A stretch of 64,000 nt of DNA from Diplonema papillatum (GCA_030068145.1 JAPJBO010000814.1:39531-103530); one strand, 5' to 3'. Shown: positions 8,343 through 19,911, counted from the stretch's first letter. The notes: generated by a model from the sequence alone, not told the origin. Program-made: numbers and translations.

Positions 8343-11031
8343 GTTGCTTTGCGTTTATCTTCAGACTGGTGTGTTGAATGGGTTGGATGCACACTGCACT
8401 CTACTAAGTGGAATTCTAATTAAACCCTGTCCACCTATACTATCATGAGCCAATGCAATCCCTCATCGGATCGAGTGTTGGCTCGAAGCATAATCGTTTG
8501 GGTTAGAATGCGAAGAATCTGTGGCGATGATCTGCATCGCCAGCGTCGCGGTTATCTCTTCGCACGTGATGTGCTATGTGTTCACCCCTTCGGCTCGTCT
8601 TGATCGTCGCCCTCAGGCGCGCACTCGGTGCGCTTCGACTGCTCGTCCAGCTTTACCGGTTGCGTTCCCAAACCAGTGGTGGACCTTCGGGCATGGTGCT
8701 TTCGCTGAATAGAAGAGCTTGTAATGAGAACCACAGGGCAGAGCGGCTGTTGCGGCGCGGCAGAGTACCAACTTCAACACAAGCTTTGCATAGTGCTAGG
8801 CTCTTGTCCCGGAGGGAGATTCTTCTCTCTCCTCCTTCACCGGCGCTAGTCGCCAGGTCTTCATCGAAGAAGACGATTCTACAAAATGTCGGTAAGAAGA
8901 GAGCACGCGAGCCGCCCGAGTAGTCATCCAGCATCAGATACGACAACCTGCCGATGGAAAAAAAGGCTGATACCCTGCCACAATGCCAGCCACACAGACC
9001 GAAACGTTCACGTTGCTGTGCCCCACAAGCACCTGCCTTCATCGAAGAACCCGATTTTGCAAAATGTCGGTAAGAAGAGAGCACGCGAGCCGCCCGAGTA
9101 GTCATCCAGCATCAGATACGACAACCTGCCGACAGTGCCCGCGCTAAGAAAAAAGGTGGTCATTTATGACTAAAAAAATCCATCGCTGAAAATTGACCGG
9201 TCATTTACGACCGGTCATTGTTGGGCAAAAATGACTGGCTGACCAGTCATATTTGGGTCAAAAATGACCAGCAGTGTTGCCGTGCCAGGGCGTAGGCCCT
9301 ACCTGGCTGTGTTTTCTTCCTGGTGTCACCGGCGTCACAGTGGTGTTCCCAATCACTGCACGTGCCCCCTACCTAATTACCGTCCGGAGCCGAAACCCAG
9401 CGACGACACGAGCCGGCGTATTTGATCCAGTATGTCTAACATGCTGCTGACCCAGGCCACGGCAGTACTAACGTGTGATGAAATGAACAACGACCAGCCG
9501 TATCTTTTTCCTGGGTCACTTTGATGTTTTGATTCATGGAATGGGCTGTGCCAACTGGTGCTTGACCAAGAAATCCAGTGAAAGCTTGAACAAAAACTCA
9601 ACATGGGGAGTGAACCGCCCTGACCAGGGGGAAGGAAAACCGCCGAAAATACTGAAGCAGGCCACTTGGTTGGCATGGGCCTGCCAAGACGCCCAGTCAC
9701 TGTAGAGAGCCTCCGCAAGTTGCGTGTGGACGGTGTGAGCCTTCAAAGAGCTCGATGAACTCAATGCCAAGTCCACGGTTGGACTGTCGACCTCGCACGA
9801 GGGCGGGGCACAGCGGCGGGTGAAGTTATCCAGAAACGTGGTGATGTCCAGAAGGACAGGCAGCAGCTATCACAGATGGAGGAACGACTGGAGCAAAGCC
9901 TTTTGTTCGGGGAAGGATCCTGCACGCAGTCAGAAGCTACCCAGCCACAGCAGACACAGCACAAATGCCTCAGCCAGTCGAAGGATAACCGAATAGCTAT
10001 CGATATTTTGCACGAACCTTGGTCCGTTCAACCCAGATGGGTCATGCCTGGAATTCTTATCTTTCGCCATTCTGACGAAGCTGGCCCAGCTAGGGGGCTC
10101 ATCGACTGGTTGCGTCTCGGCCTTATCCGCTGTAGGTACGCTCCAATGTGTGCCTGCTAAGAAACCCCGGGAAGACGAACACTAGTAAAAAGCCACACGC
10201 CTGGCAAGCTTCGAAACAAAAAACTGCCCAGAGGCGGTTTTGAAAAATGACTGGTCCACCGGTCTTAAAGCGAACACTGCCTGCCGATGGAAAAAAAGGC
10301 TGATACCCTGCGACAATGCCAGCCACACAGACCGAAACGTTCACGTTGCCGTGCCCCACAAGCACCTGCCGGCCATGCTCCCATATATACAACCGCAATC
10401 TCCTGCCACTGAAACCGTCCATGTTGCCACAAACGCATTCATCCACCAGTCCACATGCAACGTCTTTGTCAGTGTCGGCACCGAGAAGAACTGAAGACGT
10501 GCACTTCCACGATCGTGTCCACGGTCTGATGCCGCACCCCATATCGCTCCCTCTCTTGGTTGCCCACGGACAAACGTCAACTTGTCCACGTCTGATGACC
10601 GTACCCCATGTCGCTCCCTCTCCAGCTTGCCCGCAGCACTCGCGCCAATGGCTCCCTCTATCTTGCTCGACATACATGAGGGCCGTATCACGGGAGAAAA
10701 CGCGAATGCTTCTACCGGGAGAAAATAGCTATGTTATGGCGTTATTTGTGGATTATTTTCGTGTTTCCGACGATCCGGTGGGACGTACAGATGGCGTCTT
10801 TCGACCTTTTTTTGTGTTTCCAGAGCGGGTTTTTCTTTTTCCGCTTTCACCGCGGTCGACGGTGTTGTGCCGTTCCATAAAGCTTTTGAGAGAGGTGACA
10901 AGGACAAGAAAGGCTGCACAGATGCTGGACTTCTATCCGGGCGAAGCTCATCCCAAGAGTGGGGACGGGCTAGCTATAATTCCGCGAGAGGCACCGGATG
11001 ACGATCTGCGCGAGAATGCGGGGGCCTCTGT
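8343..11031. repeat. Segmental duplication block B, copy 1 (5' flank of SPFH gene)
   Basis: About 2.69 kb, repeated at 12,193-14,880, 19,912-22,328 and (truncated) 51,586-53,529. It contains a direct duplication (about 8841-8937 against 9045-9120, both with TTCATCGAAGAA and AAAATGTCGGTAAGAAGAG). That duplication is absent from the copy at 19.9 kb. A third partial copy of the intervening sequence lies at 10,283-10,375. Short GACCGGTCATT-type inverted motifs lie at 9198-9260. ORFs exist on both strands (for example plus 10,316-11,131 and minus 10,123-10,677). With near-identical copies I cannot tell which, if any, is coding. A diverged relative lies at 28.2-28.8 kb. Confidence 0.85.
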
Positions 11032-12188
11032 GTCAGTAAGACAGAGGTCGTCAATGGGCTCGCATGAAGTAGCCCATCTGCATCCCGTTGGCGAAAGTCT
11101 TTCCAGGTGGTGCACAGGCCTCGAAGTCTAAGGCGAGCACCACGCCTGCCGTGGGAGGGGGCTAGTGTGTATCTAATTGAGATTCTGTATCCAGAAGGCT
11201 ACGCTGCAAAGCGCGACCCAATCTGCTTCGCGAGAAGCTCCCGACTACCCGTTGACAGTTAGACGTCGACACATGCCGACAAATACACAGTGCATGAAGA
11301 ACAACTTTGGGTGGGGAAAAAACGTTTGTAACGCATCAAGAGCGCGTGGGGTGTGGAGGTCCAGGCTTCTTTCCTCACCCCTGCATGGGAATAACGTTTT
11401 GTGTGTGCCCCTCGGAGCACAGGACACACAGGAGATTTGACGCAATGCGGCACGCTTCGCCTTCCGTAACGGTGACACCGTTCTGGGAGAGTCCATGCAA
11501 GGCGGATCCGACAATGCCCACGGCACCGTCCACAATCAGCTGCCTGGCATCCAACATAGCCTGGGCCTGCTGCCTGACGAGCATCGCCGACGCGATCTCT
11601 GGAGCATAGTACAAGTCACTCAGGTCGAAAGAGGCAACTTCGACGCCAGCCATCTTCGTTCTCGCCCGCAACTCCCTCACAAGCTCGGCTCGAACCTCAT
11701 CTGAGCACGTTTTGAGCGACGGCTGGTTGTGATCCTTGCACTCATATGGGTACTTGCTCACGACAGATTTGAGCACGGTCCCAGCGTTGATGTGGACGTA
11801 GTTGTGCACATTCTCCACGTTGAACACCGCCTTCACAGCATTCTCGATGTGGTAGTTCACTACTGCGCTCACGATCACCGGGTTTCCGTTGAGGTCGGAA
11901 ATTGTGCTTTTCCCGGTGTCGATCGTGGTCTGCTTCGTGCTCAACTTCAGGAATGTGCAGCCCCAGTTGACGATCGGATAGCAGCCCGGAGTCGGTATCA
12001 CCTGCGCCAGCTTTCCGAAGCAAACGACGATAAGTGTCTCGTTCGGCTGAACGACGTTCCACATGCTGATCAACGTTATCGGCAGCAACAGCAGGCCGAG
12101 CGTGTATCGCAGAAGGTTCATGTACCATGGGACCTCCTCTACCGCCGCTTCGCCGATTTCTTCATCCGGTTTCACGCTTGAGGACATA
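11032..12188. repeat. Segmental duplication block A, copy 2
   Basis: Joined directly to block B on its left at a shared sequence GGGGGCCTCTGTGTCAGTAA, without the C block seen in the third and fourth units. Its right boundary to block B is the uninterrupted TTAA that is split by piggyBac in copy 1. Confidence 0.85.
11375..12187 (-). CDS. SPFH/band 7 protein, copy 2
   Basis: The predicted protein is identical to copy 1 from MSSSVKPDEEIGEAAVEE onward (270 residues, one N-terminal membrane segment, SPFH domain). Unlike copy 1 it keeps the native upstream flank. An in-frame upstream Met at 12,244 (MCIQPIQHTSLKINAKQLN) would lengthen it by 19 residues, but that extension is absent in copies 1, 3 and 4, so I use the shared Met. 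The frame is intact, which suggests recent duplication or selection; the sequence alone cannot separate the two. Confidence 0.8.
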   Translation of the reverse strand: MSSSVKPDEEIGEAAVEEVPWYMNLLRYTLGLLLLPITLISMWNVVQPNETLIVVCFGKLAQVIPTPGCYPIVNWGCTFLKLSTKQTTIDTGKSTISDLNGNPVIVSAVVNYHIENAVKAVFNVENVHNYVHINAGTVLKSVVSKYPYECKDHNQPSLKTCSDEVRAELVRELRARTKMAGVEVASFDLSDLYYAPEIASAMLVRQQAQAMLDARQLIVDGAVGIVGSALHGLSQNGVTVTEGEACRIASNLLCVLCSEGHTQNVIPMQG

Positions 12189-12192
12189 TTAA

Positions 12193-14880
12193 GTTGCTTT
12201 GCGTTTATCTTCAGACTGGTATGTTGAATGGGTTGGATGCACACTGCACTCTACTATGTGGAATTCTAATTAAACCCTGTCCACCTATACTATCATGAGC
12301 CAATGCAATCCCTCACGGATCGAGTGTTGGCTCGAAGCATAATCGTTTGGGTTAGAATGCGAAGAATCTGTGGCGATGATCTGCATCGCCAGCGTCGCGG
12401 TTATCTCTTCGCACGTGATGTGCTATGTGTTCACCCCTTCAGCTCGTCTTGATCGTCGCCCTCAGGCGCGCACTCGGTGCGCTTCGACTGCTCGTCCAGC
12501 TTTACCGGTTGCGTTCCCAAACCAGTGGTGGACCTTCGGGCATGGTGCTTTCGCTGAATAGAAGAGCTTGTAATGAGAACCACAGGGCAGAGCGGCTGTT
12601 GCGGCGCGGCAGAGTACCAACTTCAACACAAGCTTTGCATAGTGCTAGGCTCTTGTCCCGGAGGGAGATTCTTCTCTCTCCTCCTTCACCGGCGCTAGTC
12701 GCCAGGTCTTCATCGAAGAAGACGATTCTACAAAATGTCGGTAAGAAGAGAGCACGCGAGCCGCCCGAGTAGTCATCCAGCATCAGATACGACAACCTGC
12801 CGATGGAAAAAAAGGCTGATACCCTGCCACAATGCCAGCCACACAGACCGAAACGTTCACGTTGCTGTGCCCCACAAGCACCTGCCTTCATCGAAGAACC
12901 CGATTTTGCAAAATGTCGGTAAGAAGAGAGCACGCGAGCCGCCCGAGTAGTCATCCAGCATCAGATACGACAACCTGCCGACAGTGCCCGCGCTAAGAAA
13001 AAAGGTGGTCATTTATGACTAAAAAAATCCATCGCTGAAAATTGACCGGTCATTTACGACCGGTCATTGTTGGGCAAAAATGACTGGCTGACCAGTCATA
13101 TTTGGGTCAAAAATGACCAGCAGTGTTGCCGTGCCAGGGCGTAGGCCCTACCTGGCTGTGTTTTCTTCCTGGTGTCACCGGCGTCACAGTGGTGTTCCCA
13201 ATCACTGCACGTGCCCCCTACCTAATTACCGTCCGGAGCCGAAACCCAGCGACGACACGAGCCGGCGTATTTGATCCAGTATGTCTAACATGCTGCTGAC
13301 CCAGGCCACGGCAGTACTAACGTGTGATGAAATGAACAACGACCAGCCGTATCTTTTTCCTGGGTCACTTTGATGTTTTGATTCATGGAATGGGCTGTGC
13401 CAACTGGTGCTTGACCAAGAAATCCAGTGAAAGCTTGAACAAAAACTCAACATGGGGAGTGAACCGCCCTGACCAGGGGGAAGGAAAACCGCCGAAAATA
13501 CTGAAGCAGGCCACTTGGTTGGCATGGGCCTGCCAAGACGCCCAGTCACTGTAGAGAGCCTCCGCAAGTTGCGTGTGGACGGTGTGAGCCTTCAAAGAGC
13601 TCGATGAACTCAATGCCAAGTCCACGGTTGGACTGTCGACCTCGCACGAGGGCGGGGCACAGCGGCGGGTGAAGTTATCCAGAAACGTGGTGATGTCCAG
13701 AAGGACAGGCAGCAGCTATCACAGATGGAGGAACGACTGGAGCAAAGCCTTTTGTTCGGGGAAGGATCCTGCACGCAGTCAGAAGCTACCCAGCCACAGC
13801 AGACACAGCACAAATGCCTCAGCCAGTCGAAGGATAACCGAATAGCTATCGATATTTTGCACGAACCTTGGTCCGTTCAACCCAGATGGGTCATGCCTGG
13901 AATTCTTATCTTTCGCCATTCTGACGAAGCTGGCCCAGCTAGGGGGCTCATCGACTGGTTGCGTCTCGGCCTTATCCGCTGTAGGTACGCTCCAATGTGT
14001 GCCTGCTAAGAAACCCCGGGAAGACGAACACTAGTAAAAAGCCACACGCCTGGCAAGCTTCGAAACAAAAAACTGCCCAGAGGCGGTTTTGAAAAATGAC
14101 TGGTCCACCGGTCTTAAAGCGAACACTGCCTGCCGATGGAAAAAAAGGCTGATACCCTGCGACAATGCCAGCCACACAGACCGAAACGTTCACGTTGCCG
14201 TGCCCCACAAGCACCTGCCGGCCATGCTCCCATATATACAACCGCAATCTCCTGCCACTGAAACCGTCCATGTTGCCACAAACGCATTCATCCACCAGTC
14301 CACATGCAACGTCTTTGTCAGTGTCGGCACCGAGAAGAACTGAAGACGTGCACTTCCACGATCGTGTCCACGGTCTGATGCCGCACCCCATATCGCTCCC
14401 TCTCTTGGTTGCCCACGGACAAACGTCAACTTGTCCACGTCTGATGACCGTACCCCATGTCGCTCCCTCTCCAGCTTGCCCGCAGCACTCGCGCCAATGG
14501 CTCCCTCTATCTTGCTCGACATACATGAGGGCCGTATCACGGGAGAAAACGCGAATGCTTCTACCGGGAGAAAATAGCTATGTTATGGCGTTATTTGTGG
14601 ATTATTTTCGTGTTTCCGACGATCCGGTGGGACGTACAGATGGCGTCTTTCGACCTTTTTTTGTGTTTCCAGAGCGGGTTTTTCTTTTTCCGCTTTCACC
14701 GCGGTCGACGGTGTTGTGCCGTTCCATAAAGCTTTTGAGAGAGGTGACAAGGACAAGAAAGGCTGCACAGATGCTGGACTTCTATCCGGGCGAAGCTCAT
14801 CCCAAGAGTGGGGACGGGCTAGCTATAATTCCGCGAGAGGCACCGGATGACGATCTGCGCGAGAATGCGGGGGCCTCTGT
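12193..14880. repeat. Segmental duplication block B, copy 2
   Basis: Nearly identical to 8343-11,031, with single differences such as CTCACGGATCG for CTCATCGGATCG. It runs without a break into block C, which appears to be the ancestral order B-C-A. Confidence 0.85.
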
Positions 14881-15895
14881 TTCAGTAAGACAGAGGTCGT
14901 TTACGGGCTCGCGTAAAGTAGCCCATCTGCATCCCGTTGGCGAAAATCTTTCCAGGTGGCTTCGATTGGGTACAGGCCTCGAAGTCCAAGGCGTGCTCCA
15001 CGTCTGCCGTGGGGAGTTTGCAAGAACGTGTTTGGAATGGATATGTGCTCAACACCGCACTGGTCCCGTCTGCGCCGTGTTGCGGTTCTTTAAGCCGCGG
15101 ACACATAAGGCGGGCCATCGTCAGCACGGAACCTGAGTGTCTGCAGACAGGACAGCGGTGTGAGTCTGGTTTATCAGGCGGCTGTTCGTAGCTCGTCACA
15201 GTCAGGACCACCCGTGCTACCAGAGCACAGGCAAATCCGTCACGGGGCGTCTGCCGTGGGGAAGGAATCTTAGTGTAATGTTTAGGACACTGCCTCTCAT
15301 GAATGGTTGATGCTAGCATCAAGTCTTCTTCGAGGATGATGCTGTCTAGGAAAGGGATGCAGAATAGAAAGAGGTAAAGGGGAGGGGCTGCCGTTGACAG
15401 TTAGACGTCGACACATGCCGACAAATACACGGTGCATGATATCGACGCGAGGAAAACGGAGATTCTTCTCCTCCACCGGCGCTAGTCGTCAGGTCTTCAT
15501 CGAAGAACCTTTCAAAAAGACCGCGGCGCTACCGGAGAAGGTGTACGTGCTTGAGCGTTACACCTGGTTCGACTGCAGGCTGAGAAATCCTGAAGTATTT
15601 TTCTAGCGTTATTTCGAGTTATTGTTATATTTGTTGGTTTCCCGTGCAAGAAAAAAAAGAGCGGGGAACATTACACAACTCTGTTTTGTGCAGTGAACGT
15701 TTTTTTCTTTTCTACTCGCCGCGGTGTTGAGTGGGTATAAAAAAAGCTTCAAGATGCGAAGGGCAAGAAATGTGAAACGGGCATTTGCCTAGAGGCTCTG
15801 AGCTACATTAGTGTCTAGGTTTTCAGAGTTAAAGTTCGCTTGAAATTCCGGGGTTTTAGGGTCTCCGTGTGACCGTTCATGAATGGGTTCTCTTA

Positions 15896-16495
15896 GTCTA
15901 TCCCACCCTCTAGAACGCGTTTTTTGCGATTTCCCGAGCTATCCCACCCTCCAGATGACGATTCTTGCGATTCCTGAGCTATCCCACCCTCTACACCGCG
16001 CTAATCACAATTTCCCGAGCTAACCCACCCTCTAGGTGGCGCGTTTTGCAGTTTCCTGAGCTATGCCACCTTCCACACCGCATTATTTGCAAACTCTTGA
16101 GATAGACTGGCACCACCATAAGTGGATTTTTGGATGGTGAAAGAGGTCGCCAAAATGCACGAGCTGTCCAAAATATGGCATTACACCTAGAAAAAATGAT
16201 GTTTTCGGGAGGAAGGTGTGGGTTTTTAGCTCAAAACCCATGATTGCGAAAATCTCAAAAAAATGGTATCTGGGCAAAAAAAACGCTAAGTGCATTTCCC
16301 CAGTAAACCGTCCATGAAAAGTACGATGTTCATCTGGAGGCTCGAAAATCAGCCAATCTGGGGAGGAAAAATGTGGGGCAACATCCGGGGAACATGTACA
16401 AAGGCAACAAAGTTATCCGCGGCACGAAAAGCTTGAGCAACCACCTCTTATAATTTTTGTCCCAAAAAAAAGGGGGTACGTGGGCCCCCCTATCT
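15896..16495. mobile_element. 0.6 kb insertion with 46 bp tandem subrepeats, class unknown
   Basis: The paralogous fragment at 42,113-42,425 runs GGGTTCTCTTA directly into GAGCAAGAAAGG. Here the same two segments are separated by 600 bp that starts GTCTATCCCACCCTC and ends CCCCCCTATCTTA. Its left end carries about five degenerate copies of a GAGCTATCCCACCCTC unit (period about 46 bp). The rest is A/T-rich with no ORF. TTA on both sides may be a target duplication. Clear terminal inverted repeats are not visible. Confidence 0.6.
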
Positions 16496-16653
16496 TAGAG
16501 CAAGAAAGGGCTATGTGGTTACGGGTTGTATATTTAGTGCACGCTTTCGTTATGGGTTATGGCTAGCCATGTCCGGGACTGTTTGTGACCGACACCAAGT
16601 ACATTCCTTCGTGGAGTGTAGTCTTGGGCCCCCCACGTTCTACAAGTTGAGCA

Positions 16654-16694
16654 TTGAGTTCTTTAAGGTGCAAGTGCCATCAAGGCAGGCGAGC
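16654..16694 (-). mobile_element. 5'-truncated retroposon fragment with 12 bp target duplication
   Basis: A 41 bp insert is flanked by ACAAGTTGAGCA at 16,642-16,653 and 16,695-16,706. On the minus strand it ends CTTAAAGAACTCAA, then TGCT. The same 3' end is found at 18,861, 29,528 and 39,070. Paralogous copies of this insertion are at 24,092-24,132 and about 42,343-42,383. Confidence 0.8.
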
Positions 16695-16828
16695 ACAAGT
16701 TGAGCAGGGGTTGCCTTGTAGCCCGTACCGGTCTGTTGTCCGCGTTTATATGTATTTTCTCGCAGTGTGGTGCTTCACGTGGTGCGGGTTGTTTCCGTCC
16801 TAAAATAAGGTTTTTTTTGGGTAGTTTT

Positions 16829-18225
16829 TCGTACGTCTCAACCATGGTTAAGTTCGCGAAAGGCGTCAGCCGAAGTTGGAAAATTGCAGGAATGCCCGGG
16901 TCTTTTGGGGGCTCATGGCAGCGCACGCGTATTTTCAAGTTTTGACAGTTCTGTCTGCCTTTCATGCACGGTTTATGTTAGCATATTTGGGAGAAGATGA
17001 GAGAAAAGAGAAAAGGGGGAAAGGGGTGCAGACACCCTGTCGCCTACCGGAGAACCTACCTGCGGGGGGCCTCTGTGCCAGTAAGACAGAGGTCGTCAAT
17101 GGGCTCGCATAACGTAGCCCATCTGCATCCCGTTGGCGAAAGTCTTTCCAGGTGGTGCACAGGCCTCGAAGTCTAAGGCGAGCACCACGCCTGCCGTGGG
17201 AGGGGGCTAGGGTGTATCTACTTGAGATTCTTTAGCCAGAAGGCTACGCTGCAAAGCGCGACCCAATCTGCTTCGCGAGAAGCTCCCGACTACCCGTTGA
17301 CAGTAGACGTCGACACATGCCGACAAATACACAGTGCATGAAGAACAACGTTGGGTGGGGAAAAAACGTTTGTAAGCGCGTGGGGTGTGGAGGTCCAGGC
17401 TTCTTTCCTCACCCCTGCATGGGAATAACGTTCTGTGTGTGCCCCTCGGAGCACAGGACACACAGGAGATTTGACGCAATGCGGCACGCTTCGCCTTCCG
17501 TAACGGTGACACCGTTCTGGGAGAGTCCATGCAAGGCGGATCCGACAATGCCCACGGCACCGTCCACAATCAGCTGCCTGGCATCCAACATAGCCTGGGC
17601 CTGCTGCCTGACGAGCATCGCCGACGCGATCTCTGGAGCATAGTACAAGTCACTCAGGTCGAAAGAGGCAACTTCGACGCCAGCCATCTTCGTTCTCGCC
17701 CGCAACTCCCTCGCAAGCTCGGCTCGAACCTCATCTGAGCATGTTTTCAGCGACGGTTGGTTGTGATCCTTGCACTCATATGGGTACTTGCTCACGACAG
17801 ATTTGAGCACGGTCCCAGCGTTGACGTGGACGTAGTTGTGCACATTCTCCACATTGAACACCGCCTTCACAGCATTCTCGATGTGGTAGTTCACTACTGC
17901 GCTCACGATCACCGGGTTTCCGTTGAGGTCGGAAATTGTGCTTTTCCCGGTGTCGATCGTGGTCTGCTTCGTGCTCAACTTCAGGAATGTGCAGCCCCAG
18001 TTGACGATCGGATAGCAGCCCGGAGTCGGTATCACCTGCGCCAGCTTTCCGAAGCAAACGACGATAAGTGTCTCGTTCGGCTGAACGACGTTCCACATGC
18101 TGATCAACGTTATCGGCAGCAACAGCAGGCCGAGCGTGTATCGCAGAAGGTTCATGTACCATGGGACCTCCTCTACCGTCGCTTCGCCGATTTCTTCATC
18201 TGGCCTCACGCGTGAGGACATATTA
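16829..18225. repeat. Segmental duplication block A, copy 3
   Basis: Block A in the third unit. It carries small deletions relative to copy 1, for example loss of a GCATCAAGAGC-type stretch near 17,375. Its right end meets a TIR element inserted in the flanking sequence. Confidence 0.85.
17409..18221 (-). CDS. SPFH/band 7 protein, copy 3
   Basis: 270 residues, same architecture as copy 1. It starts MSSRVRPDEEIGEATVEE and carries VHVNAG for VHINAG and RAELAREL for RAELVREL. Copies 4 and 5 also have ALA at that site, so copies 1 and 2 form one subgroup and copies 3, 4 and 5 another. The frame is intact. Its 5' flank continues for only about 95 bp before the TIR element at 18,317. Confidence 0.8.
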   Translation of the reverse strand: MSSRVRPDEEIGEATVEEVPWYMNLLRYTLGLLLLPITLISMWNVVQPNETLIVVCFGKLAQVIPTPGCYPIVNWGCTFLKLSTKQTTIDTGKSTISDLNGNPVIVSAVVNYHIENAVKAVFNVENVHNYVHVNAGTVLKSVVSKYPYECKDHNQPSLKTCSDEVRAELARELRARTKMAGVEVASFDLSDLYYAPEIASAMLVRQQAQAMLDARQLIVDGAVGIVGSALHGLSQNGVTVTEGEACRIASNLLCVLCSEGHTQNVIPMQG

Positions 18226-18860
18226 AGTTGCTTTGCGTTTATCTTCAGACTGGTGTGTTAAATGGGTTGGATGCACACTATGTGGAATTATAATCAAACC
18301 CTGTCCACGTATAAAGGGGGGGTAGACCTATTATCCACCCGAGTTTTTCCGGAAATTCCGCGAACATTAAAACTAGTGGCGTTAAAAAATTGCTTTTATC
18401 CAGGCTTTATCCAATGGTTATCCAAGGGCTATCCAGGGTTTTGTTGCAGGGTGGTGATTTTTTTCTTCGCGCCTTCGGCGCGATATTGATTGTTGTTTGG
18501 TAGAACCAACCTGTCCGGTCGAAACCCGTTAGTAGGTGCCCTTGGACAATTCTGATTGTCTAGGTTAGGAAGAGTCAACATCGAAGGATCGAAAAGCAAC
18601 ATCACTATGAACGCTTGGCTGCCACAAGCCCCCTTCCCTGTGGCATCTTTCTGTCACCTCCAGCTTATCCCTTGAACATAACTGAGGGATTTCGATATCA
18701 CAAGGCACTCCCACAATTCCCATTCTTTTGCCGCCTGGCCGACGTTCATCCCCTGCACTGAATGCGGTAGAAGTCAAGGAAGTTGAAGTATGGCTGAAGA
18801 TAAAGTGGTGTCACCTGAGGGGGTAATCTCAGGGCCGCCCACGTGATAAGCCGTTAAGCA

Positions 18861-19427
18861 TTGAGTTCTTTTAAGTACATGAACCACATGGATTAGCATG
18901 CACTGCCTTGAAAGTCAGGTTATCGGATGACGTCGTCACCTGCCATTGCGTCGTCAAGGTCGAGCATTTGTGGAGCTAGCGGGGTTTGGCTTTCTTGCGA
19001 TTCCAGAGACTGAGTCGGCGAGTACGAGGGCGGGCACGTGTGTCCGTTTTTCACTTTCGAGGGCATTGGTGTGCCCGTGGTCCCCGGTCGTTTCTGAGAG
19101 CTGCTTGCCCTCGGTACCTTCTTCTTCCTTCGTTGCACCCCTGAGTCGGGGGTGGTCGCCTTCGTCTTCTTCCGCTTGCGGCCGGCGATCAGGCCTTCCT
19201 TCGGGGTGCCGAGCACCCTCTTCTTCAGCGCTGGTCGTTCGCTGGTTCCTGGCGTTGGTGGCGGCCTCTTGGTCGCCCGTCCGGTCGTCGCCGTCTCCTT
19301 TTTAGTTGCCGCGAGCGGCGCTCGCGCCGCTCGCTTTCCTACTGGCGTTTCCCGCTGTACACCCACCTGGGTGGGTGAGGAGGGCCTCTTCTTCTTGTTG
19401 CGTCCGGGGGTTGACTCGACGTTCGGC
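18861..19427 (-). mobile_element. 5'-truncated non-LTR-like retroposon, 10 bp target duplication
   Basis: Flanked by CCGTTAAGCA at 18,851-18,860 and 19,428-19,437. The empty site is visible at 26,556-26,565. In minus orientation it runs from coding sequence through a short 3' region to the fixed end CTTAAAAGAACTCAA, with no poly(A). Truncation at the 5' side and a variable-length target duplication fit target-primed reverse transcription. Confidence 0.8.
18920..19427 (-). pseudogene. 3' part of a retroposon-encoded basic protein
   Basis: The open frame reaches from the retroposon 5' break to a stop at 18,920. The ORF continues upstream to 19,543, but that part is host sequence. The product is rich in Lys, Arg, Ser, Thr and Pro (RNKKKRP, GRKRKKTKA, RRKKKVPRASSSQKRP) and ends QMLDLDDAMAGDDVIR. 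A decayed relative at 29,278-29,460 ends LVLDLDDTMAGDDAIK, so the acidic C-terminal motif is conserved. This could be the tail of an ORF1-type nucleic-acid-binding protein or of a polyprotein. No RT or endonuclease domain is present. Confidence 0.6.
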
Positions 19428-19911
19428 CCGTTAAGCAGCGGCTGCCGGCTTATCCCGTGAAGAAGTGCCACAGAACAACCCACAGGTTGACACCAGCCGT
19501 ACCAGTTGCACCTGCACCAGGGTCCGACCAATTCTGAGTGCACTGAGACAACAGAAAATAGTCCACACCGGCCAGGAGGAGCGGCACTTCAGCCGTCCTA
19601 CAGCGCCAGCAAAGCAAGTGCAAGCGCACCCACGGGGTGGCAGAGTGTGCAAACCGCGGCCTTTGAGAAACCATTGATCAGCCGCTTTTCCGCTTTAACA
19701 GCTCTTTCTTCTTTGGCAACATTTACATTCTATGCCGTTCCCACACTTCTTCTCACTTGGTGTGCTGTTGTTAAACTCACAGCGGGTGGATAGGCCCACT
19801 TCCATAAAAATTTAACTCGCCACTGAAAAATTAAAAAGTTAAATTTATCTCCAAAACCAGTCGACCTATTATCCTAGGATAATAGGTCCCCCTGGATAGT
19901 AGGTCTACCCC

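Larger units (their letters stand above)
14881..16828. repeat. Segmental duplication block C, copy 1
   Basis: Duplicated at 22,330-24,266 with very few differences, including an 11 bp deletion near 15,243/22,691. The first ~130 bp is a diverged relative of the block A 3' flank (same hairpin stems, different loops). It contains CACCTGGTTCGACTGCAGGC, a TATA-like GGGTATAAAAAAAGC at about 15,733, the 0.6 kb indel at 15,896-16,495 and a 41 bp retroposon fragment. I see no supported gene; the ORFs are short and on both strands. Confidence 0.85.
18807..19460. repeat. Palindromic cassette GGTGTCAC..., interrupted by a retroposon
   Basis: The same cassette as 26,512-26,592. Here the loop after TTAAGCA is split by the insertion at 18,861-19,427, and the right arm resumes GCGGCTGCCGGCTTATCC. 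The terminal GTGACACC has decayed to GTGAAGAAG. Confidence 0.75.
18317..19911. mobile_element. 1.6 kb TIR element between SPFH copy 3 and block B
   Basis: The left end GGGGGGGTAGACCTATTATCC-like repeat (18,315-18,336) is inverted at the right end (19,891-19,911) with one mismatch in about 21 bp. In the other B blocks (for example 8425-8440) CTGTCCACCTATACTATCATG is continuous, so this is an insertion. The exact target duplication is unclear because the flank has extra A residues. A second palindrome ATTATCCTAGGATAAT is near the right end. The element itself hosts a retroposon (18,861-19,427). No transposase was found. Confidence 0.7.
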
